This document shows positions 23,028-35,411 of a stretch of 64,000 nucleotides of DNA, one piece after another. The notes beneath the pieces were generated by a model. The model was given only the letters and a program-made list of their open reading frames with translations. It made no database searches and was not told where the DNA came from. Made by a program: the position numbers and the translations under genes. Each line of letters begins with the position of its first letter. Positions within the stretch are counted from its first letter, which is position 1. This stretch comes from an uncultured Chlorobiales bacterium (GTDB lineage: Bacteria > Bacteroidota > Chlorobiia > Chlorobiales > Chlorobiaceae): NCBI GenBank assembly GCA_903929135.1, contig CAIYTH010000013.1:124001-188000 (forward strand), given 5' to 3'.

Positions 23028-23263
23028 GGGACCCCGTTCTGCGATCACCCTGAAATTTTGCCTCAAGGAAAAAAGGGTTATCTTAACTGAATTTCCTGGA
23101 TGGACAGCCGGAAGCTACGGTCATGGAGACCGGCAGGCTTTTTCCGGTGCCGATGGCCGGCCGATGCGGCCCTCAGGGCAACCCCCTGCCGGGCAGATCC
23201 GGCATCACCGGCAGTTCGACTGCCGCGTACCTGAGACTTTACCGATAAACGAGGATTATGAAT
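23028..23263 (+). promoter_or_regulatory. G+C-rich, structured leader upstream of the L,D-transpeptidase genes
   Basis: About 230 bases without a gene but with several inverted repeats. The clearest is a perfect 7-bp stem at 23209-23225 (CGGCAGT, loop TCG, ACTGCCG). Others are GGTC/GACC around 23118-23130 and a GGCCGGCC-centred palindrome near 23155. It ends in GAGG at 23251-23254 before the next start. It could be a 5' UTR regulator. I compared it with cobalamin and c-di-GMP-I consensus elements and found only partial, out-of-order similarity. Confidence 0.35.
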
Positions 23264-23995
23264 ATGAAAAGAGCAGTCTCCGGACTCATGATGTCATTGT
23301 GCCTGTTTCTGACAACCCCGGTCCCCAGCAATTCAAACACGTTTTCCGATTACTCGGAAAGAAACCAGCTTTCATCGCTTCTGCAGTCCCCTGATCTCAC
23401 GCCTGAAATAAACCCCAAGGCGCTCTCTCTTGCCTTGAGAGGCTATTACAACCTCAAGCGGCAGGGATTGATCAGGCGCGAAGGAATCATCACCCTGATC
23501 GATTTTGACAAGCCGTCGGCGAGCGAGCGCCTGTTCGTGATCGATGTCGACAACGGCACCGTGATCCAGTCGGCTCTCGTGGCACACGGAAAGGGCAGCG
23601 GCGAGGAGATGGCGACGAAGTTTTCGAACAGCCCCGGTTCGAACGCGAGCAGCCTCGGATTTTACCTGACCGACACCACCTACAACGGCAAGAACGGCTA
23701 CTCCCTCGTGCTGAAAGGGCTTGATCCCGGTATCAACGACAAGGCCGAGATGAGGAGCATCGTTATCCACGGCGCCGATTACGTATCACAGGATTATATT
23801 GACAGGAACGGCCGGCTCGGCAGGAGCCAGGGGTGCCCCGCCATCTCCTTTTCCAACCTCCAGCAGGTGATCGATATGATCAAGGATGGAACCTGCCTGT
23901 TCATTTACCATAACGGCAAGGACTACGCTTCGAGGTCCGGAGTGCTCAATCCGGGCGCAGCCTTCAGGACCGGACGTCAGGGCAGTCCGGCATAA
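23264..23995 (+). CDS. L,D-transpeptidase catalytic domain protein (YkuD_2 type)
   Basis: A protein of 243 residues with an N-terminal signal peptide (MKRAVSGLMMSLCLFLTT). The catalytic part matches the murein L,D-transpeptidase YkuD_2 family: FVIDVDNGTVIQSALVAHG, then His in SIVIHGADYVS, and the active-site Cys in GRSQGCPAIS. It should act on peptidoglycan cross-links in the periplasm. Two in-frame ATGs occur at 23258 and 23264; GAGG lies 9 bases before the second, which I choose. A second L,D-transpeptidase of another family starts 17 bases after its stop. Confidence 0.85.
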   Translation: MKRAVSGLMMSLCLFLTTPVPSNSNTFSDYSERNQLSSLLQSPDLTPEINPKALSLALRGYYNLKRQGLIRREGIITLIDFDKPSASERLFVIDVDNGTVIQSALVAHGKGSGEEMATKFSNSPGSNASSLGFYLTDTTYNGKNGYSLVLKGLDPGINDKAEMRSIVIHGADYVSQDYIDRNGRLGRSQGCPAISFSNLQQVIDMIKDGTCLFIYHNGKDYASRSGVLNPGAAFRTGRQGSPA

Positions 23996-24012
23996 TCATC
24001 ATCAATCGATCA

Positions 24013-25791
24013 ATGTCCCCGATCTTTCTTCTCTGGTTTGCCTTCCTTCCCGCATCGCAGCCATCGACACCCCTCCTTGCCGCCGATGAAAGCCGCAGGG
24101 TGAGCGGGCAGGTCCAGACGGACCAGTCGCTTCAAAGCAGCCTGCGGCAATACCTCGGCCGCCTCGAGAAGTTGAGCCTCAAGACGACGGGACCCGACAG
24201 GGCAGCCATCATCAGGCACCTCCATCACTTTTACGAAGCAATTGGCTACCGCCAGGCCTGGACGAACCAGCAGTCGATCGCCCGGCTGATCGAAGTCATC
24301 GAGGATTCGGCGAACGACGGGCTGCTTCCCTCGGATTACCATATCAGCGAGATCCGCGCCTTCTCTGCAAATCCTCCCGATTCTCCCGCTCTCAGGGCAA
24401 GGGCGGATCTGCTCATGACCGATGCGGTGTTCACCCTGATGTCTCACATGCGCTCGGGAAAAGTCTATGCCAGGTCGATCGAGTCCGATTGGAACATCGA
24501 ACCCTCCGTGCCGGGGGGCGATTACGATCGCACGCTGATGACGGCCGTCATGGGCAGCAGGTTTCCCGAGATCATTCAGGAACTCAGGCCATCATCCCCG
24601 GATTACACACACCTGAGGCAGGGGCTTGTCCGGTTGAAGGCGATTGCCGCATCCGGCGGATGGGAAAGCGTCTCTTCCGGACGCCCGATCGAGAAGGAAG
24701 GGGCTGTCGATTCCCGGATCCCCTCCATCCGTCGCCGTCTGCAGGTTACCGGCGAGTATGTCCCTCCGGCGCCTCCCGTCGTCAGGGATTCCCTTGATCC
24801 GAAGGGGCATCAGGACTCGACCTCCAAAGAGTCTGCTTCGGCAGATTCGCTCAGGCAACTTTCCGCGGAAGCCGATGATCTTTACGACCAGAAGCTTTTC
24901 GATGCGGTGAAGCGGTTCCAGAAACGGCACGGCCTGGAGGTTGACGGCGTCATCGGCAACGAGACCCTCAGGGCCATGAACGTGCCGGTCAGCCAGCGGA
25001 TCGACCAGGTGCGCATCAATCTCGAGCGGTATAGGTGGTTCCTGAACAGCCGGGGCCAGAACTATGTCATGGTCAACATCCCGTCATTCACGGTCGAACT
25101 GGTGCAGAACGGCGTCCATCGGTGGAGTTCCCGGGTCATCGTCGGCAAGCCGGATACACAGACACCGGTTTTCAGGGCCGAGATGCAGTATATCATCCTG
25201 AATCCGCATTGGGTGATCCCGCCGGGCATCATGGTCAAGGACAACATCGTCACGAGCATCATGAAGGACCAGTCATACCTCCAGAAGAAAAACCTGGCCA
25301 TCGTGGACAATGAAGGGCACACACTGAGCCCCGCTTCGGTCGACTGGGCCCGGTATGTGAACGGAGGATTCCCGTACCGGCTGGTGCAGGCATCGGGAGA
25401 CGAAGGCTCCCTCGGCAGGATCAAGTTCATGATACCCAACAGGTTCACCGTCTACCTGCACGATACGCCGATCAAGGAGCTTTTCGAAAGAAACAGGAGA
25501 ACCTACAGCCACGGCTGCATCAGGGTCGACAAGCCTCTCGATCTGGCTGAACTCGTGCTGCAGGACAAGGTCCGGTGGAGCAAAAACAGGATACAGGAGG
25601 CCATCGATACCGACAAGACCCGGACGATCAACCTTCCGAAGAGCCTTCCTGTCTACATCCTGTACCAGACAGCCTTCGCAAACGGCAACCAGGTGGAGTT
25701 CCGGTCAGATGTGTACGACCGGGACGCGAGGTTGCTCAGGGTCCTGCAAAGCCCTTCAAGCAGCAGGCTTGTCGATTCCGTTACCCGCTGA
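24013..25791 (+). CDS. L,D-transpeptidase, YcbB/LdtD-like with peptidoglycan-binding domain
   Basis: A 592-residue secreted enzyme with a signal peptide (PIFLLWFAFLPAS). The N-terminal scaffold domain (about 50-200) is typical of LdtD. A PG_binding_1 domain (about 275-325, FDAVKRFQKRHGLEVDGVIG) is followed by the YkuD catalytic domain (about 350-530) with His and Cys in RTYSHGCIRVDKPLDLAE. It should form 3-3 cross-links in murein. It directly follows another L,D-transpeptidase on the same strand, so the pair is probably one operon with overlapping substrates. Confidence 0.9.
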   Translation: MSPIFLLWFAFLPASQPSTPLLAADESRRVSGQVQTDQSLQSSLRQYLGRLEKLSLKTTGPDRAAIIRHLHHFYEAIGYRQAWTNQQSIARLIEVIEDSANDGLLPSDYHISEIRAFSANPPDSPALRARADLLMTDAVFTLMSHMRSGKVYARSIESDWNIEPSVPGGDYDRTLMTAVMGSRFPEIIQELRPSSPDYTHLRQGLVRLKAIAASGGWESVSSGRPIEKEGAVDSRIPSIRRRLQVTGEYVPPAPPVVRDSLDPKGHQDSTSKESASADSLRQLSAEADDLYDQKLFDAVKRFQKRHGLEVDGVIGNETLRAMNVPVSQRIDQVRINLERYRWFLNSRGQNYVMVNIPSFTVELVQNGVHRWSSRVIVGKPDTQTPVFRAEMQYIILNPHWVIPPGIMVKDNIVTSIMKDQSYLQKKNLAIVDNEGHTLSPASVDWARYVNGGFPYRLVQASGDEGSLGRIKFMIPNRFTVYLHDTPIKELFERNRRTYSHGCIRVDKPLDLAELVLQDKVRWSKNRIQEAIDTDKTRTINLPKSLPVYILYQTAFANGNQVEFRSDVYDRDARLLRVLQSPSSSRLVDSVTR

Positions 25792-25916
25792 TGTCCCGGA
25801 AACGGTCCCGTCGGTGGTGGGAACCGAGCTGTTTCGCCTCGATTTTGATCTCCTGACGTATATTGATGGGTAGTGTCCTCTCTCGGCCTGTACACAACTT
25901 CGAAAATGATTCCTCT

Positions 25917-26387
25917 ATGTCATTTACCGTCACCATTTCCGTATCCCGCCACTTCGATTCCCCGGCTCTTCCCGGCAGGGTTTTTGAACTCCTTGCCGAC
26001 GTTCCTCGATCTGCATCCCATTTTCCTGATGTCGAACGGCTCGACGATCTTGGGGGCAATGCGTTCCGCTGGACCATGGACAAGATCGGGATCGGCGAGT
26101 ACACCCTTCAGCAGACCATCTATGCCAGTGCCTACAAGAGCGATCCGGAGAAGCTGAGCGTGGAGTGGACTCCTGTGGACGGGGTCGGAAACGCCGTCGT
26201 CGGCGGCTCCTGGAGCGTGCTCCCTGCTGCCGCAGGCTCCAGGCTACAGCTCGAGACGACAGGGCGCCTGCAGGTGGACCTGCCGGGCTTCCTTCAGTTC
26301 CTGCTCTCCCCGCTGATCGAGATGGCTTTCGCCCAGAAGATCGACCGCTACATCTCGAACCTCTCTGAAACGCTCCGAAAGCTCTGA
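25917..26387 (+). CDS. SRPBCC/START-like domain protein
   Basis: A 156-residue single-domain protein predicted to adopt the helix-grip SRPBCC fold: an N-terminal strand-helix unit with RVFELLADVPRSASHFPDVERLDDL, followed by repeated beta-strands (NAFRWTMDKIGIGEYTLQQ, KLSVEWTPVDG) and a long C-terminal helix ending in LSETLRKL. Such proteins bind hydrophobic ligands, and some assist cyclic tetrapyrrole or polyketide chemistry; the ligand here is unknown. ATG 25917 is preferred over an upstream TTG at 25863. Confidence 0.75.
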   Translation: MSFTVTISVSRHFDSPALPGRVFELLADVPRSASHFPDVERLDDLGGNAFRWTMDKIGIGEYTLQQTIYASAYKSDPEKLSVEWTPVDGVGNAVVGGSWSVLPAAAGSRLQLETTGRLQVDLPGFLQFLLSPLIEMAFAQKIDRYISNLSETLRKL

Positions 26388-26422
26388 GGAGCACGCTCCG
26401 CAACTCCCTTTTTCCGATAAAT

Positions 26423-26450
26423 CCCGATGCCTGCATCAGCCGGCATCGGG
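26423..26450. terminator. Hairpin between convergent genes
   Basis: CCCGATGCC and GGCATCGGG pair over 9 bp with a 10-base loop, 36 bases after the SRPBCC stop and 31 bases before the next convergent stop. Flanking T-rich (TCTTGT) and A-rich stretches allow weak termination in both directions. Confidence 0.6.
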
Positions 26451-26480
26451 TCTTGTCCTGCCCCGGAGGCAGCAGGCTCG

Positions 26481-27080
26481 CTATTGGTTTGTGACAGGCC
26501 TTTTGAGGAAGGAGAGCAGCTCCGTACGGAATGTTTTGAGGTCGTTATAGTTCCTCGCGCCGTAATTGAGGTGCTTGAATTCGGAAGACCACTCGCAGAG
26601 GAATGCAACGGTTTTGACGCCTGCTACATCGTTGCCCACTTCAAGCGTGACGTAACGGAACGTGTTGCCGGTTTTTACCAGCGCAGCCTGAAAGCAGTTC
26701 GGCTCTGCAAAGGGGGCGGGGAACGAGATCAGGACGATGTCGTAGTCGGTATGGTGTTCAGTGGCGAACCTGATGCCGGAGGAGTAGGCGGCTCCCAGAG
26801 GTTCCTGCACCATCTGGATGAACGGACCGGTCTTTCCGGTGAACAGGTCGTTGAACATCAGGGACCCCTTGTCTGAGAACAGGACGCCCGGAATCACCCT
26901 GTGATGAAACGTGTAGATGTCTTCAGTCGATGGGGTGGCGGCCGTCGGCCGAGTGGCTTCCTTCGAGGCAGCGCTCGTGCCGGCAGGTGAGTCGGCGCCA
27001 AGAAGGGCGGGTGGGGCCGTCAGAGGCAGGAGGCCGACGAAGAGGAGCATGATGCCTCGCAGGAGTGCGTTACGGTTCAT
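26481..27080 (-). CDS. Hypothetical exported protein
   Basis: A 199-residue protein with a clear signal peptide (NRNALLRGIMLLFVGLLPLTAPPALLGA), a Ser/Thr/Ala-rich spacer, then a folded domain of about 150 residues with YDIVLISFPAPFAEPN and NDVAGVKTVAFLCEWSSEFKH. Cys is sparse and no metal motif stands out. I do not recognise the family. ATG 27080 is chosen to place the signal at the N-terminus; ATG 27095 is possible. It is separated from metH upstream by a strong terminator. Confidence 0.65.
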   Translation of the reverse strand: MNRNALLRGIMLLFVGLLPLTAPPALLGADSPAGTSAASKEATRPTAATPSTEDIYTFHHRVIPGVLFSDKGSLMFNDLFTGKTGPFIQMVQEPLGAAYSSGIRFATEHHTDYDIVLISFPAPFAEPNCFQAALVKTGNTFRYVTLEVGNDVAGVKTVAFLCEWSSEFKHLNYGARNYNDLKTFRTELLSFLKRPVTNQ

Positions 27081-27200
27081 GGTGCTGATTTGCATGGCAT
27101 GAATGATTGTTGTTGTCTGAGAAATCCTTCGGCGGTCGCCGTGAAACACCGGCAACCGGAGATGGTGGTAAACCGTTCGGGCTTCATCGGTAATGTAACG

Positions 27201-27244
27201 AAAGAGAAGACCCCCGGGAATGGTGTGCCGGGGGTCTTCTCTTT
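27201..27244. terminator. Strong bidirectional terminator after metH
   Basis: AAAGAGAAGACCCCCGG and CCGGGGGTCTTCTCTTT form a perfect 17-bp stem around a 10-base loop. The A-rich and T-rich ends give a U-tract on either strand. It lies 20 bases past the metH stop. Confidence 0.9.
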
Positions 27245-27264
27245 TCAGGGTCCGGAAAGCTCCC

Positions 27265-30951
<3,687 letters not shown>

Positions 30952-30966
30952 GCAGCGGCTCACTGG

Positions 30967-31046
30967 TTAAGGGTTTGTTGCAGCCTTCCGGCGGCGGTCG
31001 AAAAATCAGTCCTCAAGGTAATAAAAAAGCGGCAGAATACCCTTAG
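30967..31046 (-). promoter_or_regulatory. Riboswitch-like leader of metH
   Basis: Read on the minus strand, TAAGGGT (31045-31039) and ACCCTTA (30974-30968) form a 7-bp closing helix. The enclosed 64 bases contain TTGAGGACTGATTT, a GCC-GGAA-GGC hairpin and CTGCAACAA. The order GAGGA then GCAAC inside a closing stem resembles the SAM-I core, and metH is a typical target. The usual 3' part (AAAGGTGC) is missing. The closing stem ends 5-17 bases before the possible metH starts, so control of translation is conceivable. This is inference. Confidence 0.35.
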
Positions 31047-31179
31047 CCGTAAGGAAGTAACGGCGGCCTTCAGTGGCACTCCTTGTACGGCACGGAGCAA
31101 GTTGTATTTGAGGATGAATTATTTCTAAATTGAAGTGGATTTCCCGATTCCGTTCAAACATGCAAAAGGAGGCTCCCCT

Positions 31180-32034
31180 ATGTTCCGAAAAATTGCAGCT
31201 TTACTGTTGTGCGTTCTCCTGTTTCAAGGCCTTGCCTCCGGCCGGCTCCATGCCGCATCGGCTTATGGGTCACCCCGGTTCGAGATAGGTCCCTATGTGT
31301 CGAGGATCACTTACGATGAGCCCGGCAGCATGAAGGAGAGCGGGACGATGTATGGCCTTGACGCCGCGATCACCTGGCGTGGCCGTTATGTGCCCGCATT
31401 CGATTCGATCAGGCTCGAAGCCCTTGCCGGCAGGGGAACGATGGAGTACTCCTCCACTTACTCCGGCACGATCTCGGGTATCGACAACACCATGTTCGAG
31501 AGCCGGATACTGTTCGGCAGGGATTTTTCCCGAAGGGACACGACGCTCTTTTCTTCGTTCATCGGATTCGGATACCGGTATCTGACCGACAAGACGGGTG
31601 GCCTTATCTCCACCCAGGGCTACTACGGATATGATCGCGAATCCCAGTATCTCTACCTGCCTATCGGTCTTGGCGCCTCGTCGAAGATGGACAGGGGCTG
31701 GTCGATCGACGGCTCGATCGAATACGATCTTTTCCTGAAGGGCACCCAGACGAGCCATCTCACGCAGGCGTCGAATTCGGTCTATACCTATCTGAACGAT
31801 GTGACCAACGACCAGTACAGCGGGAATGGCGTGAAAGTATCCCTGAGGTTCTCGAAAAGCCTGGGGGATTCAGGACGCCTGGCCTTCGAGCCGTTTCTGC
31901 ACTACTGGAACATCGGTTCTTCCCGCTACGCCTACTTCAGCAGGACCGACAATACGGGCACCCAGCTGTATCGTGCCTGGGAGCCGGAGAACCACTCAAC
32001 GGAATTCGGCCTCAGGATGCTCTATCTCTTCTGA
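31180..32034 (+). CDS. Predicted outer-membrane beta-barrel protein
   Basis: A 284-residue protein with a signal peptide (LLLCVLLFQGLASGRLHAA) and alternating amphipathic strands rich in Tyr, Ser and Gly (RFEIGPYVSRITY; FIGFGYRYLTD; YLYLPIGLGAS). It ends FGLRMLYLF, and a C-terminal Phe is the usual BAM signal of outer-membrane barrels. About ten to twelve strands seem possible. AAAGGAGG nine bases before ATG 31180 fixes the start. Function is unknown, and no transport or enzyme motif is visible. Confidence 0.75.
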   Translation: MFRKIAALLLCVLLFQGLASGRLHAASAYGSPRFEIGPYVSRITYDEPGSMKESGTMYGLDAAITWRGRYVPAFDSIRLEALAGRGTMEYSSTYSGTISGIDNTMFESRILFGRDFSRRDTTLFSSFIGFGYRYLTDKTGGLISTQGYYGYDRESQYLYLPIGLGASSKMDRGWSIDGSIEYDLFLKGTQTSHLTQASNSVYTYLNDVTNDQYSGNGVKVSLRFSKSLGDSGRLAFEPFLHYWNIGSSRYAYFSRTDNTGTQLYRAWEPENHSTEFGLRMLYLF

Positions 32035-32064
32035 CCGCGCCAGCCTCCCATGTTCGTTCAGACA

Positions 32065-32092
32065 ACCGAAGCCCGCATCTGCGGGCTTCGGT
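32065..32092 (+). terminator. Rho-independent terminator of the outer-membrane protein gene
   Basis: ACCGAAGCCCGC and GCGGGCTTCGGT form a perfect 12-bp stem with an ATCT loop, followed by GTTTTCT, about 30 bases after the stop codon. It lies just before the convergent esterase gene. Confidence 0.9.
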
Positions 32093-32101
32093 GTTTTCTG
32101 G

Positions 32102-32776
32102 TCAGGCCTCGAGAAGGTCGATTCTCCTGCTGAGCCATGAGGAGGTCAATTGAAGTGCCTCGTCGTTGATTTCGTGGCCCATGGGGTATTCCCTGTAGGT
32201 GAGGTTCGAAACGTTCGACCGGAGCCACCGATCTGCCTCCCGGCCCTTGTCGATTGGAAGTACGTCGTCGTAGAGCCCGTGCACGACCAGGAAGGGAAGT
32301 TCCTTCAGTTCGGCGGCCAGGAGGAGTGGCGCATCGAGCCTGGCGTCGGGAAGCTGGCCGCTGAGGGCGATGACGCCGTGCAGCAGCTCGGGCGAGCTGA
32401 AGGCCGTGAGGTAGTTCATGACGGCACCCTGGCTGAATCCCATCAGGAAAACCTTGCCGCCGGCCGGCCGGCAAGTCTCGATGGTCTCCCGCAGGAATGA
32501 CCGCAGGATCTCCAGCGCCCTGCCAGCAGCCTCCCGGTCGACCGTGATGCCGTCCGGGGTGAATTCGATGGGGAACCAGCCGTACATTTCGTAGCCCATC
32601 GGCAGCGGCGCCTGCAGGCTCATGATGCGAAGGCGCCTGTCGAGCATCGGAGCAAGGCCCAGCAGATCCTTTTCGTTGCTGCCGTAGCCATGGAGCATGA
32701 GGAGCAGGGGGGCGCCTTCGGCGGCACCGTCGGAAAAGTCGATATAGGTCAGTGTGTCGTGTTTTCTTTCAAGCAT
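32102..32776 (-). CDS. Alpha/beta-hydrolase, phospholipase/carboxylesterase family
   Basis: A 224-residue serine hydrolase of the YpfH/acyl-protein thioesterase group. Motifs are LMLHGYGSNEKDLLGLAP (oxyanion loop), the nucleophile elbow GFSQGAVM, the Asp in VVHGLYDDVLPI and the His in PMGHEINDEA. It is cytoplasmic, with no signal peptide. The substrate is probably a short ester or thioester but is not determined. It is last in a minus-strand run that starts with mpg (mpg, mgtE, mnmA, this gene), 12 bases after mnmA. Confidence 0.87.
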   Translation of the reverse strand: MLERKHDTLTYIDFSDGAAEGAPLLLMLHGYGSNEKDLLGLAPMLDRRLRIMSLQAPLPMGYEMYGWFPIEFTPDGITVDREAAGRALEILRSFLRETIETCRPAGGKVFLMGFSQGAVMNYLTAFSSPELLHGVIALSGQLPDARLDAPLLLAAELKELPFLVVHGLYDDVLPIDKGREADRWLRSNVSNLTYREYPMGHEINDEALQLTSSWLSRRIDLLEA

Positions 32777-32788
32777 TGGTCGGGCGGT

Positions 32789-33874
32789 TCATGGTTGCGA
32801 TGTTTTGAGGACTCCGGCGATCATGCCTCCGCCGAGCACTTCGTCATTGTTGTAGAAGACGACAGCCTGGCCTGCAGCCACGGCATTCTTGGCATCCGGG
32901 AATATGACCTTCACGGCGTCGTTCTCCATCGGTTCGATGATACAGCGGCTTTCAGCGTCGCGGTACCGTATCTTCGCAAAGGCCTCCGCCGCTCCTTCCG
33001 GGCGGTCCATGCCGAGCCAGTTGAGGCCGGTTGCAATGAGTGCGCGGCACTCCAGCGCATCCTTGCCTCCGACCCGGATGCGGTTGCTCGAGGCGTCGAT
33101 CTCCGTGACGTAGGCCGCCTCACCGGTTGAAATCCCAAGTCCCCGCCGCTGACCGATCGTATAGAAAGGGAACCCCCGGTGGTGGCCGATCACCCTGTCG
33201 GAGCCGTCGACGATCTCGCCCCCGGCCACCCGCTCCCCGAGCCCCGGAATGGCACTCTCGAGATACTGGCAATAGTCGTCGTTCGGTACGAAGCAGATCT
33301 CCTGGCTCTCCTTTTTTTCTGCGGCCAGGACGCCGAAGGAGCGGGCCATCTCGCGCACCTCGGGCTTTGTGAATCCTCCGAGCGGGAACAGGGTCCTCGA
33401 AAGATCCTCCCTGGTCAGCATCCAGAGGAAGTAGCTCTGGTCCTTCTGCGGATCGGTTCCCTTGTAGAGGCGGCAGCGCCCGTTCGCGATCGCCGTCCGG
33501 GCATAATGGCCGGTAGCCACCAGATCGGTGCCCAGCAGGCGGGCCGCCTGGAAGAGGCCGAACCATTTGATGTTCTTGTTGCACACCATGCAGGGGTTCG
33601 GGGTGCGTCCCGCGAGGTAGGCATCGTGAAAATAGCCGATGACCTCCTCCCTGAACCGGCTGCTCAGGTTCAGGGTGAATACCGGGAATTCGAATTCCGG
33701 CAGGTTGCTGACGCGCAGCGCTGCCGGGGTCAGTACGGGTTCCTGGTCAGGAGTGTCGAGTACCCTGATGTTGACACCGGTGACCCTGTAGCCCTGCTTC
33801 GAGAGCAGGCAGGCGGCTACGGCCGAGTCCACGCCCCCTGAAAGGCCGACGATGACATGTTGTTGTGTGTTCAT
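32789..33874 (-). CDS. mnmA: tRNA-specific 2-thiouridylase MnmA
   Basis: A 361-residue enzyme inserting sulfur at the 2 position of wobble uridine 34 in Lys, Glu and Gln tRNAs. The ATP-pyrophosphatase loop is GLSGGVDSA (10-18). The catalytic cysteines are Cys98 in TPNPCMVCN and Cys194 in SQEICFVPNDD. GHHRGFPFYTIGQRRGLG is the tRNA-contact hallmark. Full length. It is followed closely by an esterase gene. Sulfur would come through a cysteine desulfurase relay not seen in this window. Confidence 0.96.
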   Translation of the reverse strand: MNTQQHVIVGLSGGVDSAVAACLLSKQGYRVTGVNIRVLDTPDQEPVLTPAALRVSNLPEFEFPVFTLNLSSRFREEVIGYFHDAYLAGRTPNPCMVCNKNIKWFGLFQAARLLGTDLVATGHYARTAIANGRCRLYKGTDPQKDQSYFLWMLTREDLSRTLFPLGGFTKPEVREMARSFGVLAAEKKESQEICFVPNDDYCQYLESAIPGLGERVAGGEIVDGSDRVIGHHRGFPFYTIGQRRGLGISTGEAAYVTEIDASSNRIRVGGKDALECRALIATGLNWLGMDRPEGAAEAFAKIRYRDAESRCIIEPMENDAVKVIFPDAKNAVAAGQAVVFYNNDEVLGGGMIAGVLKTSQP

Positions 33875-33893
33875 CTGCTTGGTATAGGTTCTT

Positions 33894-33917
33894 ACGGGCG
33901 GGTGTCGAAGCGCCCGT
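33894..33917. terminator. Hairpin between mgtE and mnmA
   Basis: ACGGGCG and CGCCCGT form a perfect 7-bp stem with a 10-base loop in the 84-base gap. There is no U-tract on either side, so it may attenuate rather than fully terminate the mgtE transcript. Confidence 0.4.
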
Positions 33918-33958
33918 TCCCCGCAATATAAAGAACGGACGCGCGCCGTCGCAGCGTA

Positions 33959-35341
33959 TCAGAGCAGGACACCGCGAAGCATCAGTGATGCGACCGTGAA
34001 ATAGATCACGATACCGGTGACGTCGACCAGCGTGGCAACGAATGGCGCCGATGAGGTTGCGGGGTCGAGACCGAGCCGTTTGAGAAGCAGCGGCAGCATC
34101 GACCCGGCAATGGTTCCCCAGAGCACGATGCCGACCAGGGAGATTCCCACCGTCAGGCCGATCAGCACCCAGACGAAGGAGAACCGGTTGAGGATCAAGG
34201 CCCACAGGATGACCCTGAACAGGCCGATGGAACCAAGGATGCCTCCCAGCATAAGTCCGGACATGATCTCCCGCCGCATGACCTGCCACCAGTCCCTGAT
34301 GCTGATTTCGCCGAGCGAAAGCGATCGGATGATCAGGGTCGCCGCCTGGGAACCCGAGTTTCCGCCGCTCGAAATGATCAGGGGTATGAACGTCGCCAGC
34401 ACGATCGCCTTTTCGAGCTCTCCCTGGAAATAGGTCATTGCCGAAGCCGTGAGCATTTCACCCAGGAAAAGCACGACCAGCCAGACCGCACGCTTCTTCA
34501 CCAGCTGGACCAGCGGAACGTCGATATAGGGCTCCTCGAGGGCTTCGATACCGCCGAATTTCTGGATATCCTCGGTCTCTTCCTCCTCGGCCACGTCAAG
34601 CATGTCGTCGACCGTCACCACGCCGATCAGATAGCCGTTCGAGTCCACCACAGGCAGTGCGACCTTGTCGTAACGCTTGAAGGCATCGAGGGCGTCCTTC
34701 TGGTCCTGGGTCGCCGTCAGGGTGATCATCTTCTCCCCCGAGATGATCTCCTCCACCTTCCTGTCGAGCGTAGAGAGAAGCAGGTCGCGCACCACTATTT
34801 CGCCGATGAGCTTGCCGTGGTCGTCGACTGCGTAGATCACGTTGAGGGTTTCGCTCTCGTGGCCGAACGTACGGATGTGTCCAAGCACCTTTTCGATGGT
34901 CCAGTCCTTCTTGACACTGAGGTAGTCAGGGGACATGAGCCTGCCGACGCTCCCCTCGGCATAGGCCAGGAGGGTCTTGGCAATCTTGAACTCCTTGAAG
35001 GTGAGGAGCTTGATCAGCTCCTGGGCGACCGTGCCCGGAAGCTCCTCGAGCAGGGCCGTGCGGTCGTCGGCCGACATGCTGTTCAGGATGTGGGTGACAT
35101 CCTTTTTTGTCAGGGCGTCGAGCAGGTTGCGCTGGGCGTCGAAATCGAGGTACTCGAAAGTCTCCGTGGCGACATCCCTCGGCAGAAGCCGGAAGAGGAT
35201 CGCCTGTTCGTTCTCGGGGATGTCGGAGATCAGTTCGGCAAGGTCGACCGGAAGCCAGTCGTTGAAAAGCCGCTGAAGGGAGCTGAAGTTCCTCGTTTCG
35301 ATCAGCTCGCGGATTTCGGGAAGTATTGGAGTTCCGATCAT
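33959..35341 (-). CDS. mgtE: Magnesium transporter MgtE
   Basis: A 460-residue inner-membrane Mg2+ channel. The N-terminal superhelical domain (about 20-125) carries [15 protein letters not shown]. Two CBS domains follow (about 130-255), ending [17 protein letters not shown], whose acidic residues sense cytosolic Mg2+. The five-helix pore domain includes [14 protein letters not shown]. Full length. ATG 35341 is chosen to match the family; the frame is open to 35473. There are only 70 bases between mpg and mgtE, which is too short for an M-box riboswitch. Confidence 0.95.
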   Translation of the reverse strand: MIGTPILPEIRELIETRNFSSLQRLFNDWLPVDLAELISDIPENEQAILFRLLPRDVATETFEYLDFDAQRNLLDALTKKDVTHILNSMSADDRTALLEELPGTVAQELIKLLTFKEFKIAKTLLAYAEGSVGRLMSPDYLSVKKDWTIEKVLGHIRTFGHESETLNVIYAVDDHGKLIGEIVVRDLLLSTLDRKVEEIISGEKMITLTATQDQKDALDAFKRYDKVALPVVDSNGYLIGVVTVDDMLDVAEEEETEDIQKFGGIEALEEPYIDVPLVQLVKKRAVWLVVLFLGEMLTASAMTYFQGELEKAIVLATFIPLIISSGGNSGSQAATLIIRSLSLGEISIRDWWQVMRREIMSGLMLGGILGSIGLFRVILWALILNRFSFVWVLIGLTVGISLVGIVLWGTIAGSMLPLLLKRLGLDPATSSAPFVATLVDVTGIVIYFTVASLMLRGVLL

Positions 35342-35411
35342 GATAGGCAGGAGCTTTCTGGTTGACTTGGCCCCTCGTCTGGCCTGGCTGAGCGTAAAAA
35401 AGGAATTTTTT

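Noticed and set aside
23100-23180. Cobalamin (B12-box) or c-di-GMP-I riboswitch
   Set aside because: GGTCATGGAGACCGGC looks partly like a B12 box, but the other conserved blocks are missing or in the wrong order; the c-di-GMP core does not align either.
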